A stretch of 64,000 nucleotides of DNA, taken from assembly GCA_039654915.1 (NCBI GenBank), contig CM077597.1, forward strand, positions 63,144,001-63,208,000, given 5' to 3'. The stretch's first letter is position 1. Each line of letters begins with the position of its first letter. A program made the position numbers and the translations under genes. Below, piece after piece: positions 22,501 through 35,107 of this stretch. The notes beneath the pieces are model-generated. The model made no database searches, had not been told where the DNA came from, and was given only the letters and a program-made list of their open reading frames with translations. The DNA is from Aquilaria yunnanensis (taxonomy: Eukaryota > Streptophyta > Magnoliopsida > Malvales > Thymelaeaceae).

Positions 22501-25021
22501 TCCGGACTTACTTTAAGGCTATGCTGTATTATGCGAGGGTTTACCCTTGGCATATCTTTCGGTGAGTAGGCAAACAGGTCTTTATTCATCAGTAGAAAGG
22601 ATACAAGTTTTTTCTTGTCACCTTCGGCCAAGCTTTCCCTATTCGGATACTTTGGCCTGGGACAAGTTCTACTTCTTCCATTTCGACCTTTGCGGTCTCT
22701 TCTGCCTCGCCCTTTTTTGGTTTTCCACCTGGCAAAGCCTCTGCCTCTACAGTTTGCCCGAAGTTGTTTGCTGGAGCTTTTCGTGCCTTGACGAACACTT
22801 TCCTTACTTCGCCCTGATCGATAAAAATTTCCGCGTCTCCATCCTTGGTGGCGAAAGTGACAGTTAAGTACTTTACATCTGAGCGAATGTGCAGATTTCC
22901 TTGTGTTTGCCTTCCAAGGATGGCGTTATATGACAAAGGGACATCCATGACAATGAACCTTGTCATTGTGGAGGCAAATAATTCGCCTGTCCTGTTTACC
23001 GAACCTCCTCTCATCATCAGGGGGAGGTCGATCCATCCGAGGACAGACAGTTTGGACGGCCCTACCCCGAAAGTTGGCGAAGCAACGGGCTTAAGGTCGG
23101 TGTTGGATATTCCCAAGCTCGGCAGCAGATACGAGAATAGGACGTCGGCGTTTGATCCATCATCAAGTAATACCCTTTTGACGTCCCAGTTTCCTATCCT
23201 CACCATGACCAGCAGCGGATAGTCATGGGGAAAGATGACGGTGGAACCATCCTTGCGGGCCAGTTTTTTTGTCGGACTCTGATATTCCATCACTGATATT
23301 TCTCTGGCCTTCCTCTTTCTTTCCGAGGATGGAAGTCCTGTCGTGATTGTTTGTATTACTCCCGCCGGAGGTGGACGGCGCCTTCTTGGACTTCGGTTCC
23401 TCTGTCTGTCGGAGTCATAGTCCTCGTCGTCTGCCTTTCTTTCTTCCTCTTTTCTCCCTTTCGGGGAAGGCATTCACAGATATCGCCAAAGTTGCCCTTG
23501 TTTTATCAGCGACTTTATGTACTTTTTTAATTGGAAGCAGTCTTCGGTGTTGTGGCCGTGGTGGCGGTGAAACTGGCAGAACTTCTTCATGTTCTTTTTG
23601 TTATCAGCGGTCATGGCCCTTGGCCGTTGAATCCGGTTCCCCTGTCTTTCCATCGTCATGAGGATGTTGGTCCTCGTGGTGTTCAGGGGTGTGAAGGTCA
23701 GGGATTTCCTTCCCTTAAACCTCCGAGGTCGTCCTGCCTGGTCAGCTGGATATCGCGTTTGCTGGCTGGACCCTTCGGCACGAGTGTGATCAGACTTCGG
23801 TCCGCCCATTCTCAGCTCTACGGCTGTCATATGTTGCTCGGCCCTTCGGTAAAATTCGCCAAGCGTGTCCGGAGGGTCCTTGGAAAATTCATAGAACAGC
23901 GGTGAGTCCCTCCGAAGGCCCCGTATCATGGCAAGAATGTGTATTTCGGGGTGAAAGTCTGGGACACTTAAGGCTTCCCTGTTAAACCTTTCGACATAGT
24001 CGTGGATGGTTTCTCCATTTTTCCGCGTTATGTCGAACATCTGGATAGGCATCTTCGTCGTTGGCCGACTTCCAATGAATTGCTGCGAAAAGGCCGTAGA
24101 TAACTCCTGGAACTCCCTGATGGTCCCTGGAGCCAACGAATTGTACCACGCTGTCACTGGTCCTGTGAGGGTTACCTCAAAGCATTTGCACAGGGTAGCA
24201 TCGTCAGCACCGTGCATCACCATGCTGCGTTTGTATTTGGTTAGATGAGCCTGTGGATCAGTTCGGCCATCATAAGTCTCCAGCCGAGGCACCCGAAAAT
24301 CACCTGGCATGGCTGCCTCAACTACTGCTTGGGTGAACGGCGACTGAACCCCACAGAAGGCTTCAGACAACCTGGCCCAGACCGGTTTGCGAGCTACCTG
24401 TTTTTCCATTCTCTCCAACCTCGCCAATATCTTCTCCATAAGGAGTGTGGCACTAGGCTCTTCCTCTTGGTGCTTGTAGGTTTCTGGGAAAGGAGATTGC
24501 CGACGCCTCTTCGGGGAGTGACTCCAGCGCTGAGGAGATGGGGACTTCGCCTCGGGTGATGAGCTCCTTTGGCGTGGGATTTTAGGTCACTTGAATCCCG
24601 CTCGTTGAGTAAGCCGCGTCCCAAGGGGCATGTTTTCCGTCGAAGACTCCTCACGTGGATCCCCGCTTCCCGAACTGCGATAGGTTGGTTTAGGGCTTTT
24701 CTTTTGAGGGCGTGCTGGCGAGGGAGGCCTTTGGGCCTGAGTTGGTTGTGGCCACCTTCGATCTATCTGTTGTGTCATTTCAGCCACAACAGAGCGCTGA
24801 AAGTCGCACAGAAAACTCAAAGTTATAACTAGAGGACGCTCTTCCTCGGGCGAGGAAGTCCCTGGAAGGGTTTGCTCAGTAGCCGGTTGAGTTTCAGGCG
24901 CGGACGGGGACTTCGGGAGTCCCTTGTTCTTTGAACGCCGAGTTTCAATAACGGCGACCTGAGGGTGGGTTCCCACAGACGGCGCCAAATGATGCCCAGC
25001 AGCATCTTTTTCGGGTGACAT
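19563..25021 (-). pseudogene. gag-pol: gag-pol of element D, broken, integrase active-site Glu deleted
   Basis: The start ATG (25021) is inside the LTR and reads MSPEKDAAGHHLAPS through the primer site. Gag is 24439-23474 with capsid-type domain and knuckle CQFHRHHGHNTEDC. A TGA at 23474 replaces the Arg codon seen in C. Protease follows (LLDDGSNADVLFSYLL), with loss of frame near 22640-22590 and again near 22330. RT and both RNase H domains read from 22329 to 20839 (YVDDMIVKSK; AHSDSHLVVRQ), ending in a TGA that replaces Arg. Integrase (20567-19941) loses about 65 nt near 20066, between two TTGCT repeats; this removes the catalytic Glu and shifts the frame. The stop is at 19563. Confidence 0.88.
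24970..24989 (-). other. Primer-binding site of element D
   Basis: Minus-strand TTTGGCGCCGTCTGTGGGAA directly follows the 5' LTR. It is translated as part of gag (HLAPSVG). The TGGCGCCGT start resembles Asp-type primer sites; the primer tRNA is inferred. Confidence 0.75.
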
Positions 25022-25201
25022 TATGACTTCGGGAGGGACTTCCTGTGAGGGAGGATGCTCGGAGCAAAGGTTCCCCAGAGGAATGTGCCTGAAATGCTTA
25101 GAAGAAAAGAGGTCAGGAGGTCCCCGGAGTGTTTTTCCGTAGAGGAGCCTCCGACGCCCAAGTTAGTGTCCTGAAGGAAGATAGAGGAGGAGCACTAAGG
25201 G
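24990..25201 (-). repeat. 5' LTR of element D, inner piece
   Basis: From TGATGCCCAGCAGCATC (U5 end) to AAGGG, where H inserted. The missing outer piece is at 35933-36564. It also carries the first codons of gag. Confidence 0.9.
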
Positions 25202-26059
25202 TGATGCCCAGGGGCTTCATCGTTGGTAGTCATGGTGACTGATGGAGGGACTCCCAGAGAGGAAGAATGCCTGGTGGCCGGTTTGCCAAAGGGAGAGTGC
25301 CTGAGATGTTCAGAAAAAGTGGGTTAGGAGGTCCCCGGGGTGTTGTTCCAGGGAGGAGCCTCCGACGCCCAAGTCAGTGGTGCTGAGTAAAGGCGGAGGA
25401 AATAGCACTGAGGGTTTCAGTGAACTCGCCTGGTCGTATTTTCTCAGAGTGAGGAGTCGGGATATTTGCCAACCGTTTGCCAGGGTGTATTCCCTGATAT
25501 TTATAGAGGTGTCCAGCCCGTTCAGATCGTGACACGTTTTCGGTCGGATGTTCTCTGAATGTCTGGGCGTAGAGGACAAGTAGCTGGTGGCAGGCTTCCT
25601 TGAGCCTTGAGCCAAGACGGGCCATGATGTGACTTTGATGGCGTCGGCGTGTCAGAGTGCCGTTTGAGGTGGCTTGTGACGTCTGTGGGCGACATGTCAA
25701 AGGCTTCCTTAAATGCTCCTGCCGTACTCCCGAGGTCCCTGGGTGAGGTCGTCCTTTAGTACGGACCGTGCCACTTCGGGAAACATGCCCCCAGTTCGGG
25801 GGTTCCTAGATTCAGGGAGTTCCGCCTTCGGGAAGATCATGTTCGGCCCGCACTAGCTGGTGCCACTTTTCCGAAGGCGGTCTGTTTACTACCTCGGGGG
25901 GCTAATAGTATCCTCAAGTTCCCTGGCGTGCCGAGCTCGGGCTCTTCGGCTTTTCTCCGAGGTGTGTGATCCCACCTTTTTCCGGGTAGCGCCAGATCTC
26001 CTGGCCATTCTGGTGGCAGGGAGTTCGGCTAGGTGGAGGCGATAGTCCTTCAGCTATCA
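25202..26059 (-). repeat. 3' LTR of element H (858 bp)
   Basis: Plus view: TGATGCCCAGGGGCTTCATC to GATAGTCCTTCAGCTATCA. The outer-end hairpin GATAGCT/AGCTATC is weakened by a substitution. Contains the minus-strand TATA region TATAAATATCAGG near 25494-25506. Confidence 0.92.
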
Positions 26060-26754
26060 CATGCCCCCATTCGGAAAGCCGAAGTGAAGACTTCGGTTTT
26101 GTTTTCTCTCTAAGGATGTTCTTTGGGAGTCTATAGAGAGTAACACCTGTGTCGAAGGTACACCTCTTGCCCAAAGGTATGGGCTGTTCGGCCATAGCCC
26201 GTCTGTTGGTGTCTTCGAGGCAACCTGCTTCTTTGCTTTTGCAGGTCTGTGCAGCGTCGCGTCTGATGGCCAAGCGCGTTAGTCTGAGCGACGCGTCCCA
26301 GTTTTTTAGGGATGTCAGAAGACGTGTCCCCTATTTTGGTGCGATGGTTGACACGTGGCGCACTGTCATTGGAGGAGAGTCGCGTCGTTTACAAAGAGCG
26401 CGTCTTTTCAGGAGCAGAGTGCAGTTACGGCGACGGTTCGCCTTCAAAGGGCACTTATGACGTCGTTTCGGTTACCCACCCTTGGCCTATAAATGGCCCA
26501 TTCCGTCATAAGCCGCTTTTGCTTTTGCTTTTGCTCTTTCCCTGTTTGCCCTTTTCTCTGCGCTTTCTCTTGCTTTTGCAGCGGAGCTGTTTTAACAGAG
26601 CTTTTTCCGGCAACCTTTTACGACGGCGACCTTCGATTTTGGCAAGTCTTTTGGTGGGTTTTTTCTTTCCAGAGTCTTTTAATACCTCTGTTTTTTTGAG
26701 TTTTTGCCGGAAGTTGTTTTCTTGCCTTTTTCCGAACTCATTTTTTTGTCCAAA
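26060..26754 (+). promoter_or_regulatory. Purine tract complement and antisense-gene promoter (element H)
   Basis: CATGCCCCCATTCGG (26060-26074) is the purine-tract complement. TTGACACGTGGCGC at about 26347-26360 is a G-box/ABRE-type site. TATAAAT is at 26488-26494, followed by a pyrimidine-rich leader of about 250 bp up to the ATG at 26755. Confidence 0.6.
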
Positions 26755-29180
26755 ATGCCTATCCCTAAGAGCTGGCAGCCTTTTTTATCTCATCCTTGTT
26801 GCACCACCCCTAAAAAATTAGAGAGGTGGAAGAATAAGTTCTTTCTTCCCTCTTACGCCATTACCCGGCTGCCACGATCTGACCACTAGCCTTTTTCAAA
26901 CCATAGTAACGAGGTTACCATTTTCCGAGCCCAGCTGAAGGCCGGACTTCGGTATCCTCCCCCGAAGATGGTTTGCGAGTTCTGCCAATTTCATGGCATT
27001 GCTGTGAATCAGCTTCCCCCGAACTCGTACTACTATTTTAACGCCTTCCTTTGTATGTGTGGCGTCTTCGGGATAAAACCCCATTTTGTAATTTTCATGC
27101 AGTACTACAAGCTCTTCGTGGTTCCGAAGGGTGGCTTCTATTTCATGCTACCTCGGGGATCCGGGAGGAAAAAATTTATGTTCACTTTTGCCACTAAGGA
27201 CAGTTGGCGAGGGTGGCAACAGAAATTCTTCTTTCTAAAGATAGATGAAGCCTGGTCGTATATTCCGACCAAATGGGCTCGGGGAAAGCTGGATGTGGAC
27301 GTCGTTGATCCGAGGATACTGCTGACTCCAGAGTTGGCTCCCGTGTTCGAGGACTTCGACGGACGTATTCGAGCCGTCTCCGACTGGGCTCCCGAGGTCG
27401 CTCCGCGCTCCCTGTACCCCTTCCCCATTAACTGGAGGTTGATGACCGAAGAGGTCCTTCGGGAGTTAGGGGTGGTCAAGGAGCATGAGATTGACCTCGA
27501 GATGCCAGCTCCTGCTATCGCCGGGAAGGACTCCTGGTTGGTGCAGCTCCTTCGGGAGGAAGTTTCTTTCAAAACGCTTTTCGAAAGTAAGTTATCTTCT
27601 ACTCCCTTGTAGTTTTTCCCTCGGACTTATGCTGATGTCTTTTTTCTTTTTCAGAGATGGGAGACGGGACTGCTGCATTCTATAAGTCCCTTTTTTCCGA
27701 CTAGGTGGAGAAGGGTGACCAGACAAAGAAGGCGGCTTCCCGAAGGCGGAAGTCTACTAGCGCTGGTCCTTCGGCGAAATGGGCAAAGAAAACTGCCCAG
27801 CTTCCTCAGCAAGAAATTTCCGAGGAGGCTGCTGAGGAGCCTGGGGTAGCCGAGATTCCGCCGCTCGAGGCTACTGCCGAGGTCCCTGCCGCTGCCGAAG
27901 TTCCTTCCGCCGACGTCCCTCCCCAGAGCCCTTCCGCGCCGCAGGCCCTTCTGGAGGCCGTGGTAGAGGCTCCTTCTGCCGAGGAGCGGCGCAGGAAGAA
28001 AGGCAAGGGGATTTCGACCGAGGAGTCTCAGGACTCTGAGGATGTCGTGATTGAAGTGCCGCTAGGTTTGTTGTTTTCAGAACAAGTATGGCTCTTTTGT
28101 TTTTCTGAAATTTCCTTTGTCTTTGACCTGCTTCTCGTTTTCGCCATGCAGGGGAGTTGCTTACTCCGAACTGGGTGGCCGAACACGCGAAGATGCGGGG
28201 CCTTCGCGATGCCAAAGTCCCGCAAGGGAAGATACCCAAAGAGCCTTTCTGGACGTTCACGGAGGACATGAACTTGTACTCCGAGGACTGTCCTCAAATG
28301 GCGAAGCAGATTTCGAAGGGGGTGCTTACAGAGGCCTCCTTCAAGGCTATTGCGGCAGCCCATCCGGGCGATGACACCCTCGCCGCAAAAGTCACCGAGC
28401 ATGCTGCTCAAGTATGCTCTTCACACCTTTTTCCCTTCAATTTTTCCTAAGTGCTTGGCTCTTACTGACCTTGCGTTCATCTTTTCACAGCTGTTGGGGT
28501 ACGCCGGCTTTCTCCAAGTTCGGGTAGCTAGGCAGACGGCGTTCTAAGCTTCGGCCTTAGAGGCCTTAGAAAAAGTGAAAGTCACGTGCTCGAAATTGAT
28601 CGCCAAGAACCAGCAGTTGACAGATGCTGCGAAGAAAGAAGTTGCTGACGTTCGGGAGGGGTTCTGGAAGGAAAAGGAAGACCTTGAGAAGGACTCCTCC
28701 CAGAAGATTGCTGACCTCGGCGATCAGGTGGCGGGGATGCTCGCTGCCAACCAAGACCTTCTCAAGGATAAGTCAGATTCTGACAATCTCATACGGTCAT
28801 TGGTGACTGAGAAAAACGCTCTTGAAGCCGAGGTCAAGTCTTTGAAGAAGGAGCCCGACGTGAAGAAGAGGATGAAGGCGCTGAAGAAGGAGGTTGCAGA
28901 TTTGAAGGACGAGCTCGAGGACCTTGAGGTTGAGAAGGACAAATCCGACCAAATGACCAAGGTCGCCTTCCAGGACGGGTTCTGCCTTGCTCGGCACCAA
29001 GTCCTTCAGAGGTTCCCAGGTCTGGACCTCTGTTTTTTGGAAGCTCTGAACATTCCCGAGGGGCCTCGGTGGTCCTGGTCAAAAATCGAGCACCTGAACC
29101 GGCCTTCCATAATTCCGGCGCCGAAGGTGGTGGAAAAGGGCACAGAGGCTGGTGGCTCCCGGGACGCCGAGAACTCTTAG
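26755..29180 (+). pseudogene. Antisense gene of element H, four exons, broken by three stops
   Basis: Exons 26755-27586, 27655-28065, 28152-28411 and 28491-29180, all with GT-AG introns at the positions used in A. Exon 1 starts MPIPKSWQPFLSHPCC; its cluster reads CEFCQFH...YYFNAFLCMCG, with one Cys replaced by Tyr. Stops are TAG at 26887, TAG at 27702 (Gln in the other copies) and TAA at 28544. Exon 2 keeps the basic KKAASRRRK segment and exon 4 the coiled coil. Outside the stops the frame is undisturbed. Confidence 0.87.
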
Positions 29181-29609
29181 GCCGTTTTAGGGGCCTTTTC
29201 CCCTTTTTTTCCTCTTCATTTTTGTGCTCCTTCTTTGGGGCACTTCTTCTTTGTAAGCCTGATCATTCCATCGTCCCGAACAAGGTCGCTCAAGAGACTT
29301 TTCGAAAAGTCAGAAAAATTTGACTAACTCTTTTTGCAAGATTTTGCATTTCCATTCGTCCCGAACGTGTTCGCTCAAGAGACTTCGGAAAACTATTCTG
29401 CGCTTGTTGCGGCGTGTACTTTCGCAAGATTTTTTCCATTTTTCCGAGCGTGATGGCTCAAGGGACTTCGGAAAATCACATCTGCGCTTTATCACGGCGA
29501 ACACCTTCGCGGAATTCTGTCTTGCACCATTTTGTACACTTAAGAATTTTTCTCAAGCACATTCTGTACTTAGGATATTTTTTGTACAACACAATCCTTC
29601 CGCTCCATC
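29181..29609. repeat. Hairpin-repeat spacer of element H (three units)
   Basis: Three cores at about 29274-29300, 29357-29385 and 29440-29470. All are variants of CCCGAACGTGTTCGCTCAAGAGACTTCGG in plus view. The spacer lies between the end of the antisense gene and the gag-pol stop (29610). No coding sequence seen. Confidence 0.7.
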
Positions 29610-32600
29610 TTAAGCGTAGAATTTCTTCAGGGCGTCTGAGTGCCAAGTGTTTTTCAATTCTACGCCTTCAGTGTCGCCAAGTTTGTACACGCCTTTTCGT
29701 ACTTCGGCAAGAACCAGATAAGGTCCTTCCCAGTTCATGCGAAGTACTCCGTGGGATGGCTTTCGGGGTGCAAAGTCAGCCTTTCGGAGAACGAGGTCCC
29801 CTTTCTTGATTTCTTTTGGCCTGGCTCGTAAATTTATAGCTGCGGCCACTCTTTGCTGGAAAGCTTTTCTTCTCAGCTCAGCTATTTCTCTGTGTTCACC
29901 GACGAGGTCGAGCTTCGTTCTTAGGCCGAGGTCGTTTCCACCTTCATCAAATACTTGCACCCGTACTGATGGTCTAACTATCTCGATAGGGATGATGGTC
30001 TCTGTTCCGAAGACGAGTGAGAAGGGAGTCTCCCCTGTGGCTCTTCGGGGCGTCGTTCGGTAACTCCATAATACGCTTTGGAGTTCTCCTGGCCATTTCC
30101 CTTTTGCTTCCCCCAGCCTCTTTTTCAGGCCATCTTTTATGGTCCTGTTAGATACTTCCACGTGTCCGTTGCTTTGGGGGTGAGCTACTGGGGCGAAGTG
30201 CATCTTTATTCCAAGGTTACTGATAAATTCCTGGAATCCTTTGTCTGTGAATTGGGATCCATTATCAGCCACTAGTACCCTTGGTATGCCGAATCTGCAT
30301 ACGATGTTCTTCCATACAAACTTCTGCGCTTCTTTCACCGAGATAGTTGTTAGCGGTTCTGCCTCGACCCATTTGGAGAAATAGTCTACTGCTACCACGC
30401 AGAATTTCACGCCTCCGGGAGCTGCGGGGAGTGGCCCAATAAGGTCGATACCCCAGACTGCGAAGGGCCAGGGATAGTCTGCCGAAGTTACCATTTCTGA
30501 GGGTGCCCTCTGGATGTTCGCGTGTCTCTGGCAACTACCGCATTTCCGGACGAACTGCCTTGCGTCCTTTCTTAGGGTAGGCCAGAAGTATCCCTGGTGA
30601 AGTATCACTGCCGCTAGGGCATCGGTTCCAATGTGTGAACCACACATGCCTTTGTGGACTTCTTCAAGGATCATTTCAGTATCCTCTTCGTTCACACATC
30701 TTTGCAGCGGATTCGCGTATCCCTATCGGTATAGTTCTTCACCGATTAGGAAGAAACGGCTGGAGCGCCTTCGCAGTTTTGCAGCGTCACCGGGGTGTTC
30801 GGGGAGCACATTTTCCGCGAGGTACCTTTTTATTGGATCCCTCCATCCTTTTCCCGAGGTCGCTATGCTCAGTACTGAGATGCTCGGATGGTCTAGCACC
30901 TCGGTGTAGGTCTTTGACTTCGCCAAGTAATTTGCTTCGGTGTTTTTCCGTCGAGGCACGTTTTCGATCCGTACGGCGTCAAACTCTTGAATGAGTTTTG
31001 CTACGATCTCGTGGTATTTTGCCAAGGTTGGGTCCTTCGCCCCATAGTCTCCTACCGTCTGCCGAACTATTAGCTGGGAATCGCTGTGAGCCTTTAAGTT
31101 TCTCACGCCAATTTTTCTGGCCAGTCGTAATCCCGCTATGAGGGCCTCATACTCAGCCACATTGTTAGTGACGTTGAAGCTAAACTTGATAGCCTTCATT
31201 ACCTCTAGGCCTTCGGGGCCTCTAATAATTACCCCAGCTCCCTGGTGTTCGGACCCCGAGGCTCCATCAACATGTAAGGTCCATTCTGGCTCACCTTCGT
31301 TCAGATCCGGATGACTGTCCTCAGTGGTGGGTATTTCGGCAATGAATTCTGCCAGTGCTTGAGCTTTTATGGCCTTCCGAGGTTCATAGGTGATATCGTG
31401 TTCGCCAAGCTCTATACACCACTTGGAGAGCCTTCCCGAATGATCCACTTTCCTCATAACGTCCCGTAGTGGTAGGCTACTTCGGACGATGATGGGGTGA
31501 GCCTGAAAGTATCGTCGCAGCCTTCTCCCTGCAAGCACCAAGGCGTATATAGCTTTTTGCAGCAGAGGGTACCTGACTTCGACGCCATGCAGGGATTTGC
31601 TTACATAGTAGACCGGCCATTGTTTTGGCCCTTCTTCTTTCACGAGGACCGAGCTAACAGCTTTTTCCGTGACGGCGAGGTATAACACGAAGGGCTCTCC
31701 CTCGCGAGGTTGTCACAGAGTCGGCAGGCTGGCTAGGTATATTTTGAGTTCTTCCCAGGCTTTTTGGCAGTCTTGATCCTAAGGATGATCATCCCTTCCG
31801 AGGTTGCCTTCCTTTTTTGCTGCCTTAGTGAGGACTTTAAAGAAAGGCCGACACCTATCTCCGTACCTAGAAATGAACCTGTTAAGAGAGGTTATTCTTC
31901 CGGTGAGTCTCTGCACATCTTTTACTATGGCAGGAGTTCGGAACTCGAGCAGAGCCTTAATTTTTTCTGGGTTAGCATCGATGCCTCTTTCGGATACCAT
32001 GTACCCAAGGAACTTTCCTGAGGTCACCCCGAACATGCATTTTTCAGGATTGAGACGAATCCAGAAGGCTCTGAGCTTTTGGAAGGTTTCCTCTAGATCT
32101 ACAACGTGGTGGCGAGGGAGCTTGCTTTTGACTATCATATCATCAACATACACCTCCATGTTTCTCCCCATTTGGTCCTTAAAGACCTTGTTCATCAACC
32201 TTTGGTAGGTGGCTCCTGCATTTTTAAGCCCGAAGGGCATCCTGACGTAGCAGTATGTTCCTCCCTCGGTGATGAAGGTGGTTTTTTCTGCATCTTCGAG
32301 GTCCATCCTTATTTGATGGTAGCTGCTGAAGGCGTCTAGGAAACTTAGGAGCCTGTATTTAGCAGTTGAGTCTACCAGTTGGTCTATTGGCGGAAGAGGG
32401 TATGAGTCTTTCGGGCAAGCATCGTTCAAGTTTCTGAAGTCGATGGACATCCGGAGTTTGCTGCTGCCTTCTTTTGTGGCAATGACCACGTTGCTTAACC
32501 ATTCGGGGTATTTGACCTCCCTGATGACTTCAGCGTCTAACAGGCGCTGGACTTCGGTTTTCACAAAGTTGCTCTTATGGGCTGAGATGCTTCGCTTCTT

Positions 32601-35107
32601 TTTCCGGACAGGCTTTGCTTCCAGGCTTACTTTGAGGCTATGCTGTATTGTGCCAGGGTGCACCCCTGGCATGTCTTTCGGTGATTGGGCAAAGAGATCT
32701 TTATTTCCCAGTAGAAAAGATACAAGGTTTTTCTTGTGACCTTCGGGCAAGCTCTTCCCTATTCAGGTAGATTGTCCTGGGACAAATTCTACTGTTTCCA
32801 TTTCCGCTCTCGTGGGATCTCCTTCTTTGCCCTTCTCTGGCGCCTTTGCCTCCATTGTTTGTGCGGGGTTACTTGCCGGAGCTTTTTGCGCTTTTACAAA
32901 CACCTTCCTTGCCTCGGCTTGATCTATGAAGACCTCTGCATCCCCATCCTTGGTGGCGAAAGTGACAGTCAAGTACTTTACGTCAGGGCGAATGTGTAGG
33001 TTTCCCTGTGTCTGCCTTCCAAGGATGTCGTTGTACAAAGAAAGAACGTCCATGACGATAAAACTCGCCATTGTGGACACGTACAACTCAGCTGTTCCGT
33101 CGACCGAAGTTCCTTTCATCATCAGGGGGAGATCAATCCATCCGAGGACAGGTAGTTCGGAGGGTCCAACCCTGAAGGTGGGTGAGGTGACAGGCTTGAG
33201 CTCGCTGCTGGAGATGTCCAAATTCGGCAGTAAATGCGAGAATAGGACGTCAGTACTTGATCCGTCGTCAAGCAACACTCTTTTGACGTCCCAGTTCCCT
33301 ATCCTTGCCATGATTAGCAGCGGATCGTCATGGGGGAAGATGACGGTGGATCCATCCTTGCGAGCCAGTTTCTTTGCCGGACTCTGATATTCCATGACCG
33401 CAATCTCTCTGGCCTTCCGCTTTCTTTCCGAGGATGGGAGCCCCGTGGTGATGGTTTGTATCACCCTTGCAGGAGGAGGAGGGCGCTTTTTCAGACTTCT
33501 GTTTCTCCGTCTGTCGGAGTTGTAATCCTCGTCTTCGGCCCTTTCTTCCTCATCTTTTCTTCCTTTTGGGGAAGGCATCCGCAGATATTTCCGAAGTTGG
33601 CCGAGTTTTATCAGCGACTCAATGTACTTCTTCAGTTGGAAACAGTCTTCGGTATCGTGGCCGTGGTCGCGGTGAAACTGGCAGAACTTCTTCATGTTTT
33701 TCTTGTTATCAGCGGTCATGGCCCTTGGCCACCGAATCTGCGTCCCCTGCCTTTCCAGCGCCATGAGGATGTTTGTCCGTGTAGTGCTTAGGGGTGTGAA
33801 GCTTTGAAGTTTGCTTCCCCGCATCCTCCGAGGTCGACCTGCCTGTTCAGTTGGATGCCGGGCTTGCTGATTGGACCCTTCGGCGCGGTTGTGATCAGAC
33901 TTCGGCCCAGCCATTCTCAGCTCCTCGGCGGTCATGTGCTGTTCGGCCCTTCGGTAAAATTCTCCGAAGGTGTCTGGGGGGTCCTTTGAGAACTCATAGA
34001 ACAGCTGTGAGTATCGCCGAAGGCCCCGTGTCATGGCGAGGATGCGTATTTCGGGCCGAAAGTCCGGGACGCTTAGAGCTTCCCTGTTGAATCTTTCGAC
34101 ATAGTCTCGGATGGTTTCTCCGTTTCTCTGCTCTATGTCGAACATCTGAACAGGCATCTTCGCCGTTGGCTGGCTTCTAATAAATTGTTGCGCGAAGGTC
34201 GTAGACAACTCCTGGAACTCAGTGATGGCTCCTGGGGGCAATGAGTTCTACCACGCAGTTGCTGGTGCCGTGAGGGTGACCTCGAAGCATTTACACATGG
34301 TAGCGTTGTCAGCACCATGCATTATCATGCTGCGTCTGTACTTGGTCAGATGGGCCTGCGGATCAGTGCGGCCGTCATAAATCACCAGCCGAGGTACCCT
34401 GAAGTTGCCTGGCATGGCCGCCTCGACCACGACCCTGGTGAATGGGGACCCATCACGCAGAAGGCTCCCGTCAGCCTGTCCCAGACGGGTTTGCGAGCTA
34501 CCTGCTTTTCCACCCTGTCTAGCCGCGCTAGTATCCTTTCCATGAGAACTGTGGCATTAGGCTCTTCCTCTGGGAAGGGAGATCGTCGGCGCCTCTTCGG
34601 GGAGCGAGTTTGGCGCTGAGGGGACAGGGACCTCGCCTCAGGCGACGAACTCCTTCGCTGTGAGACTTTCGGTCGCTTGGACCCAGTTTGTCCCACAGGC
34701 CGTTTCCCGAGGGGTATATTCTCCGTAGATGAGTCTTCGCGTGGGTCTCCGCTTCCCGAACTGTGATGAGTCGACCTTGGGCTTTTCTCTCGAGGGCGTG
34801 CAGGTGAGGGAGGTCTTTGGGCCTGTGCCTACTGTGACCACCTTCGGTCGATCTGCTGTGTCATTTCGGCCACGACCGAACGCTGAAACTCCCTCATAAA
34901 GCTCGTAGTGATTACTAGAGGGAGGTCTTCCTCAAGCGCAGAAGTCCCTGGGAGTGTTTGCTCAGCAGCCGGTTGTGTCTCAAGCACGGACGGAGACCTC
35001 GGGAGTCCCTTGTCCTTAGAACGCCGAGTTTTAACGACGGCGATCTCAGAGCGGATTCCCACAGATGGCGCCAAATGATGCCCAGGGGCTTCATCATTGG
35101 TAGTCAT
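29610..35107 (-). pseudogene. gag-pol: gag-pol of element H, nearly complete, broken by point stops
   Basis: The ATG at 35107 lies in the LTR (MTTNDEAPGHHLAPS). A TAG near 34830 and a short frame loss near 34430-34480 break early gag; TAG near 34245 replaces the Tyr seen in C. The stretch 34241-32763 carries the capsid domain, knuckle CQFHRDHGHDTEDC and protease (LLDDGSSTDVLFSHLL), ending in TGA where C has CGA (Arg). RT (32750-31779) has LSFLDAFSSYHQ and YVDDMIVKSK. TAG (Trp in C) and TGA (Arg in C) follow near 31778 and 31712. RNase H domains span 31688-30723, ending in TAG where C has Gln. The integrase (30695-29610) is uninterrupted, with HHCC, DDE and KKFYA end. Confidence 0.9.
35056..35075 (-). 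other. Primer-binding site of element H
   Basis: Minus-strand TTTGGCGCCATCTGTGGGAA adjacent to the LTR; one base differs from the D site. It is read in frame as part of gag. Confidence 0.75.
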
